DNA of 42,487 nt, taken from Microbacterium testaceum (GTDB taxonomy: Bacteria; Actinomycetota; Actinomycetes; Actinomycetales; Microbacteriaceae). Each line of letters opens with the position of its first letter. Position 1 is the first letter of the stretch. The translations under genes were made by a program, and so were the position numbers. This document shows positions 9,048 through 16,280 of this stretch, in pieces. The notes under the pieces are model-generated. The model was not told where the DNA came from. It saw nothing but the letters and a program-made list of their open reading frames with translations, and made no database searches. The DNA is taken from NCBI RefSeq assembly GCF_001476655.1, contig NZ_LDRT01000035.1, positions 1-42,487 on the forward strand, written 5' to 3'.

Positions 9048-10463
9048 TCACTTCTGCCCCAGGAAGGACTCGCGCGGCAGCTGGTCGATGGTCTCGGTGG
9101 TGGGCTCGACCTCCGAGAAGTCGAGCTTCGGGACGGGCCTGCGGAACATCCCCGTCTTGACCGCGAGGATCACCACGCCCACGAGCGCCCACGCGCCGCC
9201 GATGATCCACGTCACGCCCTCGAGCGAGCTCAGCAGCCACAGCGTGAGCACGAAACCGATCGCCGGCACGATGCCGTACCGCACGAGGCGTCCCGCGGTG
9301 AGCGCCGTCCGCTCCGTTCGCGGACCGAAGAGGTAGGTGCGGATGACCGAGAGGTTCACCATCGCGAAGGCGACGAGCGCGCCGAAACTGATCATGAACG
9401 CCGCTTGCGACAGCGTCACGAACAGGCCCGCGAGGGCGATCACCGACACGAGCGCGGTCGCGACCACCGGTGTGCCGTACTTCCGGGAGAGACCGCCGAG
9501 CGGACGAGGCAGGATGCCGTCGCGCCCCATCGAGAACAGGATGCGGGACACCGCCGCTTGGCCTGCGAGTCCGGCGCCGAGCGTGCCCAGGACGGTGATG
9601 AAGACGAAGACGCCGGCCAGGATCGGGCCACCGACGTGGTCGAAGAGCACCGCGCCCGCGGCATCCAGGAGCGCCTGCGGCGCGGCGCTCCAGTCGGGCA
9701 GGTGGTAGGCGAGGGCACCCACCCAGGCCACCGCGATGAACAGCAGTCCGCCGACGACGGTCGTGACCATGATCGCGATCGGGATGTCGCGACGGGGGCG
9801 CTTGGCCTCCTCGGAGAGCGTCGACACGGCGTCGAACCCGAGGAAGGAGAGCGAGAGCACCGCGGCGCCGGTCAGGACGGGGTTGAACTGCGCACTGCCC
9901 GGGAGGAACGGCTCGAAGACGCCAGGGGCGTTCGGGTCGCCGATCGCGGTCTTGATCGCGAAGAAGGCGAAGACGATGACGGCGGCGAAGGACACCAGGA
10001 CGACGACCGTGCTGACCTTGCTCACCAGCGAGATGCCGAGGACGTTCAGGACGAGAGCCACGATGATCGCGCCGAGGGTGAACACCCACACGGGCACCGC
10101 CGGGAACTGCGTGTTGGCGTACAGGCCGAGGATCAGGAAGTTGATCATCGGGATGAAGAGGTAGTCGAGCAGCAGGATCCACCCGGTGAGGAAGCCGACG
10201 CCCCCGCCGAACGACTGCTGCGCGTAGGTGTACGCCGAGCCGGCGACCGGATAGCGGCGGACCATCGCGGAGTAGCTCGACGCGGTGAACAGCATCACGA
10301 CCAGGGCGACGACGTAGGACGCCACGAGGTGCCCCTCGGTCAGCTGGTTCACGATGCCGTAGGTGGTGAACACCGTGCCGATGGCCATGTACGAGATGCC
10401 GAAGAGGGTGAGGCCGGCGACGCCCATCGAGCGGGGAAGGGAGGTGCGGGAACGCTGAGTCAT
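9048..10463 (-). CDS. APC-superfamily amino acid/amine permease
   Basis: A membrane protein of about 471 residues with roughly twelve hydrophobic helices. The first (MGVAGLTLFGISYMAIGTVF) and the YPVAGSAYTYAQQSFGG stretch are typical of the APC family of amino acid, polyamine and GABA transporters. LGFDAVSTLSEEAKRPRRDIP is the conserved loop after helix 6. The frame extends further upstream, but the ATG at 10463 has AAGGAG six bases before it and gives a normal APC amino terminus. The gene heads an operon with the amidohydrolase and is divergent from the TetR gene, with a palindrome over its -10. The substrate cannot be named. Confidence 0.9.
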   Translation of the reverse strand: MTQRSRTSLPRSMGVAGLTLFGISYMAIGTVFTTYGIVNQLTEGHLVASYVVALVVMLFTASSYSAMVRRYPVAGSAYTYAQQSFGGGVGFLTGWILLLDYLFIPMINFLILGLYANTQFPAVPVWVFTLGAIIVALVLNVLGISLVSKVSTVVVLVSFAAVIVFAFFAIKTAIGDPNAPGVFEPFLPGSAQFNPVLTGAAVLSLSFLGFDAVSTLSEEAKRPRRDIPIAIMVTTVVGGLLFIAVAWVGALAYHLPDWSAAPQALLDAAGAVLFDHVGGPILAGVFVFITVLGTLGAGLAGQAAVSRILFSMGRDGILPRPLGGLSRKYGTPVVATALVSVIALAGLFVTLSQAAFMISFGALVAFAMVNLSVIRTYLFGPRTERTALTAGRLVRYGIVPAIGFVLTLWLLSSLEGVTWIIGGAWALVGVVILAVKTGMFRRPVPKLDFSEVEPTTETIDQLPRESFLGQK

Positions 10464-10509
10464 GAGCGAACTCCTTGGGTGAGGGGCGATCACCAGCGAT
10501 CGCGTTAAA

Positions 10510-10541
10510 CGAACATAGTTCGATTTAGCCCCACGTACAAT
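10510..10541 (-). promoter_or_regulatory. Permease promoter with overlapping TetR-type operator
   Basis: On the minus strand TTGTAC (10540-10535) and TATGTT (10517-10512) are separated by 17 bases, a good -35/-10 pair for the permease gene. CGAACATAGTTCG (10510-10522), a perfect CGAAC/GTTCG inverted repeat with a 3-base centre, covers the -10. On the plus strand TACAAT (10536-10541) could serve as the -10 of the TetR gene. A repressor bound here would block permease transcription. Confidence 0.65.
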
Positions 10542-10573
10542 GAGTTTCTCCGACCCGACGGCGAGGGAACAGC

Positions 10574-11269
10574 GTGAGTGCAGCGACGAAGCCAGCGTCC
10601 GAGGTCGACGAACGCCCTCGATCGGTGGGGCGCCCCCGGGTCGGGATCCTGTCACGCCGGCTCATCGGCGAGACCGCCCTGCGCCTCCTCGACGATGGTC
10701 GCGACACGGGATTCCGCATGAGCGATCTCGCGCGAGCCCTCGGCGTCCGCGTGTCGTCGCTGTACAACCACGTCGAGAACAAGGCGGCGGTCTTCGCCGA
10801 GATCCGCGAGATCCTGGCCGAACGGATCGACGGGGAGGCGACACCGGACCCTCGATGGGACCGCGCCCTGCGCACCTGGGCGCACGCCTACCGCGCGGCG
10901 TTCGCGGCCCACCCCGCGACGGTCGCGTACCTGTCCACCCTCCCCCTCGACGCGGACTCCACGGTCGGCACCGCCTACGACCACCTCGCGTCCCAGCTTC
11001 AGGATGCCGGCTGGTCGGCCGCGGAGTCGATGAGCGTCATCGTGGCCGTGGAGTCGTTCGTCTTGGGGTCGGCACTCGATGCCTCCGCCCCTCAGGACAT
11101 GCTCGACCCGGGCCAGCGGACCGACGTTCCCGGCTTCGCCGGCGCCTACCACGCGCGCCGCGAGCTCGCCGCGGCCGAGGGCGTCACCCCCGCCGACCTC
11201 GCGTTCACTCTCGGCCTCGACGCTCTGCTCGAGGGCCTGCGGTTGCGCCTGGGGCGCGGGGCCGCGTGA
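10574..11269 (+). CDS. TetR-family transcriptional regulator
   Basis: A 231-residue regulator. Residues of about 25-70 form the TetR helix-turn-helix: LIGETALRLLDDG, FRMSDLARALGVRVSSLYNHVENKAAVFAEI. The rest is an all-helical ligand and dimer domain resembling TetR_C types that start with WDRALRTWAHAYRAAFAAHP. The start is GTG at 10574, preceded by GAGGGA; an ATG at 10540 is in another frame. It is transcribed away from the permease/amidohydrolase operon and the shared gap holds a CGAAC/GTTCG palindrome, so it probably represses that operon and perhaps itself. The ligand is likely the substrate of the permease or amidohydrolase (inference). Confidence 0.9.
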   Translation: MSAATKPASEVDERPRSVGRPRVGILSRRLIGETALRLLDDGRDTGFRMSDLARALGVRVSSLYNHVENKAAVFAEIREILAERIDGEATPDPRWDRALRTWAHAYRAAFAAHPATVAYLSTLPLDADSTVGTAYDHLASQLQDAGWSAAESMSVIVAVESFVLGSALDASAPQDMLDPGQRTDVPGFAGAYHARRELAAAEGVTPADLAFTLGLDALLEGLRLRLGRGAA

Positions 11270-11288
11270 GCCGTCCCCCTCACGTCCG

Positions 11289-11388
11289 GGTCGCACGGCG
11301 CGGTCGACGGCGCGGTCGCACCGCGCGGTCGCACGGCGCGGTCGCACGGCGCGGCCGCACGGCGCGGTCGCACGGCGCGGTAGACGGC
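11289..11388. repeat. Eight tandem 13-base units, GCGGTCGCACGGC
   Basis: Units of 11-13 bases close to GCGGTCGCACGGC follow each other eight times with single-base differences (GCGGTCGACGGC, GCGGCCGCACGGC, GCGGTAGACGGC). The run lies directly after the TetR stop codon, between converging genes. There are no spacers, so this is not a CRISPR array. Confidence 0.85.
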
Positions 11389-11390
11389 GA

Positions 11391-11483
11391 GCAGAACTCC
11401 GGAAAAACGGGATGCCGGGCGCCCGGCGACCGCGGAAACACGCGGGGCCTCAACCGCGACCGGCGAGAACGCAGGAGTTCTGC
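11391..11483. repeat. 93-base element with 10-base terminal inverted repeats
   Basis: GCAGAACTCC at 11391-11400 is matched perfectly by GGAGTTCTGC at 11474-11483. The interior holds further imperfect symmetry (GGCGACCGCGG against CCGCGACCGGC) and a GGATGCC heptamer near 11411. It is non-coding and sits between the 13-base repeats and the end of apt. It may be a small mobile or REP-like element, or a long-armed terminator between converging genes. Confidence 0.5.
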
Positions 11484-11517
11484 ACGCCCCGCCCGGCGGA
11501 CACGCCCGCCGTGCGCC

Positions 11518-12042
11518 TCAGACGCGGAAGACCGCGTGCACGTCGCCGCCGAGAGCCTCGCGACCGCCGAGGCCGTCGATCTCGAGCAGCGTCGCGATGC
11601 CGATGACCTCGCTGCCCACTGCCTCGAGCAGCTCGCGGCCGGCGGCGAGCGTGCCACCCGTCGCGAGCACGTCATCGAGCAGGAGCACGCGCGCACCGGC
11701 GGCGTTGTCGTCGTGCATCTCGATGGTGGCCGAGCCGTACTCGAGGTCGTACTCGACGGCGGCGGCGGGGCGGGGCAGCTTCCCCGCCTTGCGGATGGGC
11801 ATGAGTCCGACGTCGGCGGCGATGGCAGCCGCACCCGCGAGGAGGAAGCCGCGCGCCTCGACTCCCGCGACAGCGTCGAACCGGCCGACGAAGGGCTCGA
11901 TGAGCGCGTCGACGACGGTGCGCAGGGCCGCGGCATCCGTCAACAGGGGCGTGATGTCGCGGAACACGATCCCCGGCTTCGGGTAGTCGGGGATGCTCGT
12001 GATCAGCGATTCGGCACGGGTGAGGGCGGAGGCGTCGGGCAC
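11518..12042 (-). CDS. apt: Adenine phosphoribosyltransferase
   Basis: A 174-residue protein of normal length for Apt, which makes AMP from adenine and PRPP. PDYPKPGIVFRDITPLL is the typical amino-terminal Apt stretch. GVEARGFLLAGAAAIAADVG follows, and VLLLDDVLATGGTLAA near residues 118-133 is the PRPP-binding loop. The carboxyl end is short. The start is GTG, with TAGGCT six bases upstream and no clear ribosome site, so the mRNA may be leaderless. The usual actinobacterial neighbour relA is not adjacent; here apt sits alone among repeats and close to the urate genes. Confidence 0.94.
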   Translation of the reverse strand: MPDASALTRAESLITSIPDYPKPGIVFRDITPLLTDAAALRTVVDALIEPFVGRFDAVAGVEARGFLLAGAAAIAADVGLMPIRKAGKLPRPAAAVEYDLEYGSATIEMHDDNAAGARVLLLDDVLATGGTLAAGRELLEAVGSEVIGIATLLEIDGLGGREALGGDVHAVFRV

Positions 12043-12048
12043 CGCCCC

Positions 12049-12054
12049 AGCCTA
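12049..12054 (-). promoter_or_regulatory. -10-like TAGGCT before apt
   Basis: On the minus strand TAGGCT ends six bases before the GTG start of apt. The same hexamer and distance occur before the M20 peptidase gene at 18979. A -10 here would give a leaderless transcript. Confidence 0.4.
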
Positions 12055-12096
12055 ATCGCGCCCCCGCGCCCGCGCCCTCGCGCCCGCGCTCTCCCC

Positions 12097-12156
12097 GTTG
12101 GGTGTCCACAACACCCGGACGAATTCGGAACCGTCCAGGTGTTTTGGACACTCAAC
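12097..12156. repeat. Extragenic palindrome, copy A (GTTGAGTGTCCAA family)
   Basis: Two 25-base arms pair at 22 of 25 positions around a 10-base centre. The arms start GTTGgGTGTCCAcAACACC and end GGTGTTTTGGACACTCAAC. The outer 18 bases match copy B at 18844-18907. The element lies upstream of both apt and the alpha-glucosidase gene, so it is not the terminator of either. Confidence 0.8.
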
Positions 12157-12201
12157 GTGCACGGAACGCGAGGGCGAGCGAGACCCGGGACCGCGGCCCC
12201 G

Positions 12202-12264
12202 CACGGGAGCGTGAACGGGGGCCACGGGAGCGTGAACGGGGGCCACGGGAGTGCGAGCGGGTGG
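12202..12264. repeat. Tandem 21-base repeat, two exact copies and one degenerate
   Basis: CACGGGAGCGTGAACGGGGG plus C occurs at 12202-12222 and 12223-12243; a weaker third copy runs to 12264. It lies between palindrome A and the alpha-glucosidase promoter in a 297-base gap. Confidence 0.8.
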
Positions 12265-12301
12265 CGCGGGCGGGGGCGACGGCGGGCGACGAGGAATCCG
12301 C

Positions 12302-12332
12302 TTGACGCCGATGCAAGCGCTTGCAGTACGGT
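12302..12332 (+). promoter_or_regulatory. Alpha-glucosidase promoter with LacI-type operator
   Basis: TGCAAGCGCTTGCA at 12312-12325 is a perfect 14-base palindrome with the central CG typical of LacI-family operators. It lies between a TTGACG (12302-12307) and a TACGGT (12327-12332), spaced 19 bases. TACGGT ends seven bases before the ATG at 12340 and no Shine-Dalgarno is present, which suggests a leaderless mRNA. The LacI gene at 14046 is the obvious candidate repressor. Confidence 0.7.
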
Positions 12333-12339
12333 GTACCGC

Positions 12340-14019
12340 ATGACTTTCACGCAGGAGGACTCGCGACCCGAGCTCGCGTCCGCACCCGGCTCGGAGTGGT
12401 GGCGCACCGCCGTCATCTACCAGATCTATCCCCGCTCGTTCGCCGACGCCTCGGGCGACGGCCTCGGCGACCTGCCCGGTGTCACCGCCCACCTCGACGA
12501 CCTGAAGCAGCTGGGAGTGGATGCCATCTGGCTCAGCCCCTTCCAGCGGTCGCCGCAGAAGGACGCGGGCTACGACGTCGCCGACTACCGCGACGTCGAC
12601 CCGATCTTCGGCACCCTGGCCGACTTCGACGCCATGCTGGCGGGCGCGCACGAGCGCGGCATCCGGGTCATCGTCGACCTCGTGCCGAATCACTCCAGCG
12701 ATCAGCACGTCTGGTTCCAGGAGGCGCTGAAGGCCGCTCCGGGCAGCCCGGAGCGGGCGCGGTACATCTTCCGCGACGGCAAGGGCGAGAACGGCGAGCT
12801 GCCCCCGAACAACTGGGAGAGCGTCTTCGGCGGCGGCATGTGGAAGCGCGTGACCGAAGCCGACGGCACGCCGGGCCAGTGGTACCTGCACATCTTCGAC
12901 GAGAGCCAGCCCGACTTCGACTGGACCAACGAAGAGGTGCGCGCCGAGTTCCGCGACATCCTGCGCTTCTGGCTCGACCGCGGCGTGGACGGGTTCCGCG
13001 TCGACGTCGCTCACGGTCTCATCAAGGCTGAGGGCCTGCCCGACTTCACGCCCGACCCCGAGGGCGGCTCGATGGGCGGCGACGCCGAAGAGGTCCCGTA
13101 CTGGGGTCAGCCCGGCGTACACGAGGTCTGGCGCGAATGGCACGAGGTGCTCGCCGAGTACGACGGCGACCGGGCGCTCTGCGCCGAGGCGTGGCTGCCC
13201 ACCGTCGCCGAGACGGCCCTGTGGGTGCGCCCCGACGAGATGCACCAGGCGTTCAACTTCCACTACCTCGAGACGAAATGGGATGCCGCCGCCCTCCGCG
13301 CCGTGATCACCGAGTCGCTCGACGAGTACGGTGCCGTCGGCGCCCCCAGCACCTGGGTGCTGTCGAACCACGACGTCGTACGCCACGCCTCGCGCCTCGC
13401 GTTGACGGCCGAGAACCCCCAGGGCGCCGGTATCGGCCCGAAGTCCCCGGGCCAGCCCGATCCCGTCAAGGGCCTGCGTCGGGCGCGCGCCGCCACGTCG
13501 ATGATGCTCGCCCTCCCGGGTTCGTCGTACCTGTACCAGGGCGAGGAGCTCGGCCTGCCCGAGGTCATCGACCTGCCCGACGACGCCCGTCAGGACCCGA
13601 CGTGGTTCCGCACGAACGGCGAGCGCTACGGTCGCGACGGATGCCGCGTCCCGATCCCGTGGACCGCCGACGCCCCCGCCTACGGCTTCAACACCACGGG
13701 TGAGTCGTGGCTCCCGCAGCCCGCGGAATGGGCCGCCCTCGCGCGGGACGTGCAGGTCGACGACCCCGCCTCGACCCTGTCGCTGTACCGCTCGCTGCTC
13801 GCCGAGCGCCGAAGCCGCAACCTCGGCGCCGGCGACCTCGAGTGGCTCGACGGCTACGGCGACGACGTGGTGGCGTTCCGCAACGGCACGCTCACGGTGA
13901 TCGCGAACCTCGGCGACGAGCCGGTCGAGCTCCCCGCGGGCGAGGTGCTCGTCGCGAGCGGTCCCCTCGACGGTGACCGCCTGCCGTCCGACACGACCGT
14001 GTGGATCGCGGCGGCGTAA
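12340..14019 (+). CDS. aglA: Alpha-glucosidase, GH13
   Basis: A 559-residue GH13 enzyme of the oligo-1,6-glucosidase/alpha-glucosidase type that releases glucose from short alpha-glucosides. WWRTAVIYQIYPRSFADASG and GDLPGVTAHLDDL open the barrel. DLVPNHSS is region I. GFRVDVAHGL carries the nucleophile Asp, LCAEAWLP the acid/base Glu and LSNHDVVRH the transition-state Asp. No signal peptide is seen, so it should act on imported sugars. The frame is open upstream, but homology begins at the ATG at 12340, right behind a LacI operator. The next gene, for a LacI regulator, begins within about 30 bases. Its likely sugar source is an AglEFG-like importer some 20 kb away at 33058-36577. Confidence 0.93.
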   Translation: MTFTQEDSRPELASAPGSEWWRTAVIYQIYPRSFADASGDGLGDLPGVTAHLDDLKQLGVDAIWLSPFQRSPQKDAGYDVADYRDVDPIFGTLADFDAMLAGAHERGIRVIVDLVPNHSSDQHVWFQEALKAAPGSPERARYIFRDGKGENGELPPNNWESVFGGGMWKRVTEADGTPGQWYLHIFDESQPDFDWTNEEVRAEFRDILRFWLDRGVDGFRVDVAHGLIKAEGLPDFTPDPEGGSMGGDAEEVPYWGQPGVHEVWREWHEVLAEYDGDRALCAEAWLPTVAETALWVRPDEMHQAFNFHYLETKWDAAALRAVITESLDEYGAVGAPSTWVLSNHDVVRHASRLALTAENPQGAGIGPKSPGQPDPVKGLRRARAATSMMLALPGSSYLYQGEELGLPEVIDLPDDARQDPTWFRTNGERYGRDGCRVPIPWTADAPAYGFNTTGESWLPQPAEWAALARDVQVDDPASTLSLYRSLLAERRSRNLGAGDLEWLDGYGDDVVAFRNGTLTVIANLGDEPVELPAGEVLVASGPLDGDRLPSDTTVWIAAA

Positions 14020-14045
14020 GCCGCGGCATCCGCAGTCGCGAGACC

Positions 14046-15056
14046 GTGGTCGGTATCGACGACGTCGCCCGCGCGGCGGGGGTGTCGACGGCCACGGTCT
14101 CGCGCGCGCTGAGCGGACGCGGGCCCGTCTCGACGGCGACCCGCGACCGCGTGCTCGCGGCGGCCGAGAAGCTCGGCTACGTCGTGTCGGCGGCCGCGTC
14201 GAGCCTGGCGACCGGACGCGCGCGGGCGATCGGGGTCGTCGTACCCTTCCTCGACCGGTGGTTCTTCAGCACCGTGCTCGCGGGGATCTCCGACGCCCTC
14301 GTGCGCGAGGGCTACGACATCACGCTCTACAGCGTGAGCGCCGACCCCGACGAGCGCCGCCGCGTGTTCGACGATCACCTGCGCCGCCGGCGCATCGACG
14401 CGGTGATCACCATTGCGATCGAGATGGATGCCGCCGAGTCGGCGCTCCTTCGCACCCTCGGGGTCCCGGTGGTCTCGATCGGCGGCCCCAACCCGTTGCT
14501 GACCACGCTCACCGTGGACGATCGCGCAGTGGGGCGCCTCGCCACCGAGCACCTCATCGCTCTCGGCCACCGTCGCGTCACCCACATCGGCGCTGACACG
14601 ACGACCGACGCGGCGTCCTCGGTCCCCGCCCTCCGTCGCCGCGGCTTCACCGAGACGATGGAGGCCATCGGCGCCGCCCCCGTGTTCGAGCCGGCCGACT
14701 TCACCATCGAGGGCGGCTCCGCGGCGGCCACCCGCACGCTTCGCGGCGATGGCCCTCCGACAGCGATCTTCGCGGCCTCCGACGAGATGGCGATCGGCGC
14801 GATCCTCGCCGCGCGCGAGCTCGGCCTGCGCGTCCCCGCCGACGTGTCGATCATCGGGGTCGACGGGCACGAGCTCGGGCGATGGTTCGGCCTCACGACC
14901 GTCGACCAGTTCGCGCGCGGTCAGGGCGAGCGCGCCGCCGAGGCGGCTCTCGCCGAGCTCGACGGCGCCGCACCCGCCCCCGGCCTCGGCACCCTTCCGT
15001 TCGAGCTGGTCGATCGCGGGTCGACGGGTCGGGTCGACACTGGTCACCTCAATTGA
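14046..15056 (+). CDS. LacI-family regulator next to the alpha-glucosidase
   Basis: A regulator of about 336 residues. The helix-turn-helix is GIDDVARAAGVSTATVSRAL, followed by the hinge SLATGRARAIGVVVP. The periplasmic-binding-like sugar domain ends with SDEMAIGAILAARELGLRVPADVSIIGVDGHE. An ATG at 14001 would overlap aglA by 19 bases; GTG at 14046 is chosen because LacI proteins normally begin a few residues before the IxDVA motif. The protein is a paralogue of the LacI at 36818 (SLATGRTRTIALIVP). It probably binds TGCAAGCGCTTGCA before aglA. The carboxyl end (GRVDTGHLN) abuts the low-GC TIR gene and may have been altered by that insertion. Confidence 0.9.
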   Translation: MVGIDDVARAAGVSTATVSRALSGRGPVSTATRDRVLAAAEKLGYVVSAAASSLATGRARAIGVVVPFLDRWFFSTVLAGISDALVREGYDITLYSVSADPDERRRVFDDHLRRRRIDAVITIAIEMDAAESALLRTLGVPVVSIGGPNPLLTTLTVDDRAVGRLATEHLIALGHRRVTHIGADTTTDAASSVPALRRRGFTETMEAIGAAPVFEPADFTIEGGSAAATRTLRGDGPPTAIFAASDEMAIGAILAARELGLRVPADVSIIGVDGHELGRWFGLTTVDQFARGQGERAAEAALAELDGAAPAPGLGTLPFELVDRGSTGRVDTGHLN

Positions 15057-15101
15057 ATGGCGAACCTCTTAACTGGCTTCGGCACCCCACTACCTACTTC
15101 C

Positions 15102-16199
15102 TCAAATCTGGTTCCAACTGCGAACAGTGTCGATGGCGTTCGACAGCGATTTGATGCCCGTAATCGCTGGCTGCAGGCTGCGCCTCATTGTGACATTCGT
15201 GAGCGCCGCAATACGTAGCATCTGCACAAGCTGCCCCATCTGCTGCACCATGGGCGCCAACTCGGCGACTCCCGCGAATCCGAGCTTCAGAGAGTTCAAA
15301 CTTTCCTGGGCAGCGGACACGTCGATCGACCGCAATTCCTCGGCTACTGCCCTCAACCTTGCATCGGCACGGAGAACGCGCTGTTCCAATTCTGCGCCAC
15401 TGGACGAGAGCCCATTCGCAGGCGGCAGCATGTCATGCGCGACGCGGACCAGAGACGCCTGTCTCTGAGCCGGCGAGACCGCCCCGAGTTTAAGCTCGGT
15501 CAGCGCTCCGGCCGCCGCAGCAAAATTTTCGATGGCCACCTGAACTGTTGGCAGGAATGCCGCCATCTCTTCGAAGTCGGCGGACAGTGCGACCACGTCA
15601 GCTAGCTCCGCTTCGTCAAGGCCGGCGCCTGATTCGTTTGGAGGTTTGGCGACTGACTCGCCCTCTCTATCCGAGAGCGCACTCTCTGCGGCGCTGAGAT
15701 TTTCCTTTAGCGCTCCAACCATGCCATGGATAGCCATCGCCCATTCCGGCGACTCATACCCTGCAAGCCAAGCAGGCTCAATGTTCTTGTAGTTGAGGCG
15801 TTCAATCATCTGGACATCCTCACGAGGGTCGTCCGGCGAGATGACATCCGCGCCAGCAAGTACCACGGGGAGAATCAGGGCCTCTACACCAAGCTCCTTC
15901 GCATATTCATGGAAGGCCAACAGTTCCTCGCGACATGCCTCACTCTCGAAGTAACGCATCGTGATAACTGGTATGAAGAAAGTGGCCGATTGGACGCTCT
16001 CACGAATTCGCGCACGCCAATCTTGACCCCAACCGATCGCGTCGCGATCTACGAAAATTTCAAGCTGGCGTCCCGTAGCCGCGTGAAATCTTCCTTCAAG
16101 CGACCGCTTCAGTTGGTCGACGACGCCACCATAGTCGTCGTTGTCTTTGCGCGTGTAGCTCAAGAATCCGCGTGCGGCAACACTCTTTGTATCCGACAT
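15102..16199 (-). CDS. Orphan TIR-domain protein, possible defence effector
   Basis: A 365-residue protein. Residues of about 10-150 form a TIR domain of the TIR_2 type: GFLSYTRKDND is box 1, QLEIFVDRDAIGWGQDWRARIRESV is the second conserved segment, and SEACREELLAF holds the glutamate expected to act in NAD-cleaving TIR enzymes. Residues 150-365 have no motif I recognise; they are helical, rich in Ala, Glu and Leu, with possible coiled coils. There is no signal peptide or membrane helix. Known bacterial TIR proteins deplete NAD or make signal molecules during phage infection. No partner gene (sensor, cyclase, helicase, STING) is adjacent. Base use differs sharply from both sides: the 60 bases from 15661 hold 35 G+C, and AT-rich codons are common, which points to transfer. 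TAGGTT lies six bases before the ATG. Confidence 0.85.
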   Translation of the reverse strand: MSDTKSVAARGFLSYTRKDNDDYGGVVDQLKRSLEGRFHAATGRQLEIFVDRDAIGWGQDWRARIRESVQSATFFIPVITMRYFESEACREELLAFHEYAKELGVEALILPVVLAGADVISPDDPREDVQMIERLNYKNIEPAWLAGYESPEWAMAIHGMVGALKENLSAAESALSDREGESVAKPPNESGAGLDEAELADVVALSADFEEMAAFLPTVQVAIENFAAAAGALTELKLGAVSPAQRQASLVRVAHDMLPPANGLSSSGAELEQRVLRADARLRAVAEELRSIDVSAAQESLNSLKLGFAGVAELAPMVQQMGQLVQMLRIAALTNVTMRRSLQPAITGIKSLSNAIDTVRSWNQI

Positions 16200-16205
16200 G
16201 CGGAA

Positions 16206-16211
16206 AACCTA
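16206..16211 (-). promoter_or_regulatory. -10-like TAGGTT before the TIR gene
   Basis: On the minus strand TAGGTT ends six bases before the ATG at 16199, again with no Shine-Dalgarno sequence. A TATATA at 16231-16236 is an alternative -10. Confidence 0.35.
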
Positions 16212-16280
16212 CCGGGCGAACAACCCACACGTATATAGGAGCGGAAACAAGAGCACCGTACGCCCCGGACCCCGCGTGGA

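Noticed and set aside
11289..11388. Possible CRISPR array
   Set aside because: The 13-base units are directly adjacent, without spacers, and no cas gene is near.
10540..12339. An upstream extension of the alpha-glucosidase frame covering tetR and apt
   Set aside because: GH13 homology starts at the ATG at 12340, and the upstream part reads across tetR, repeats and antisense apt.
15057..16280. Integrated mobile element carrying the TIR gene
   Set aside because: The base composition is foreign, but I see no integrase, transposase, tRNA or flanking direct repeats, so only transfer in general is claimed.
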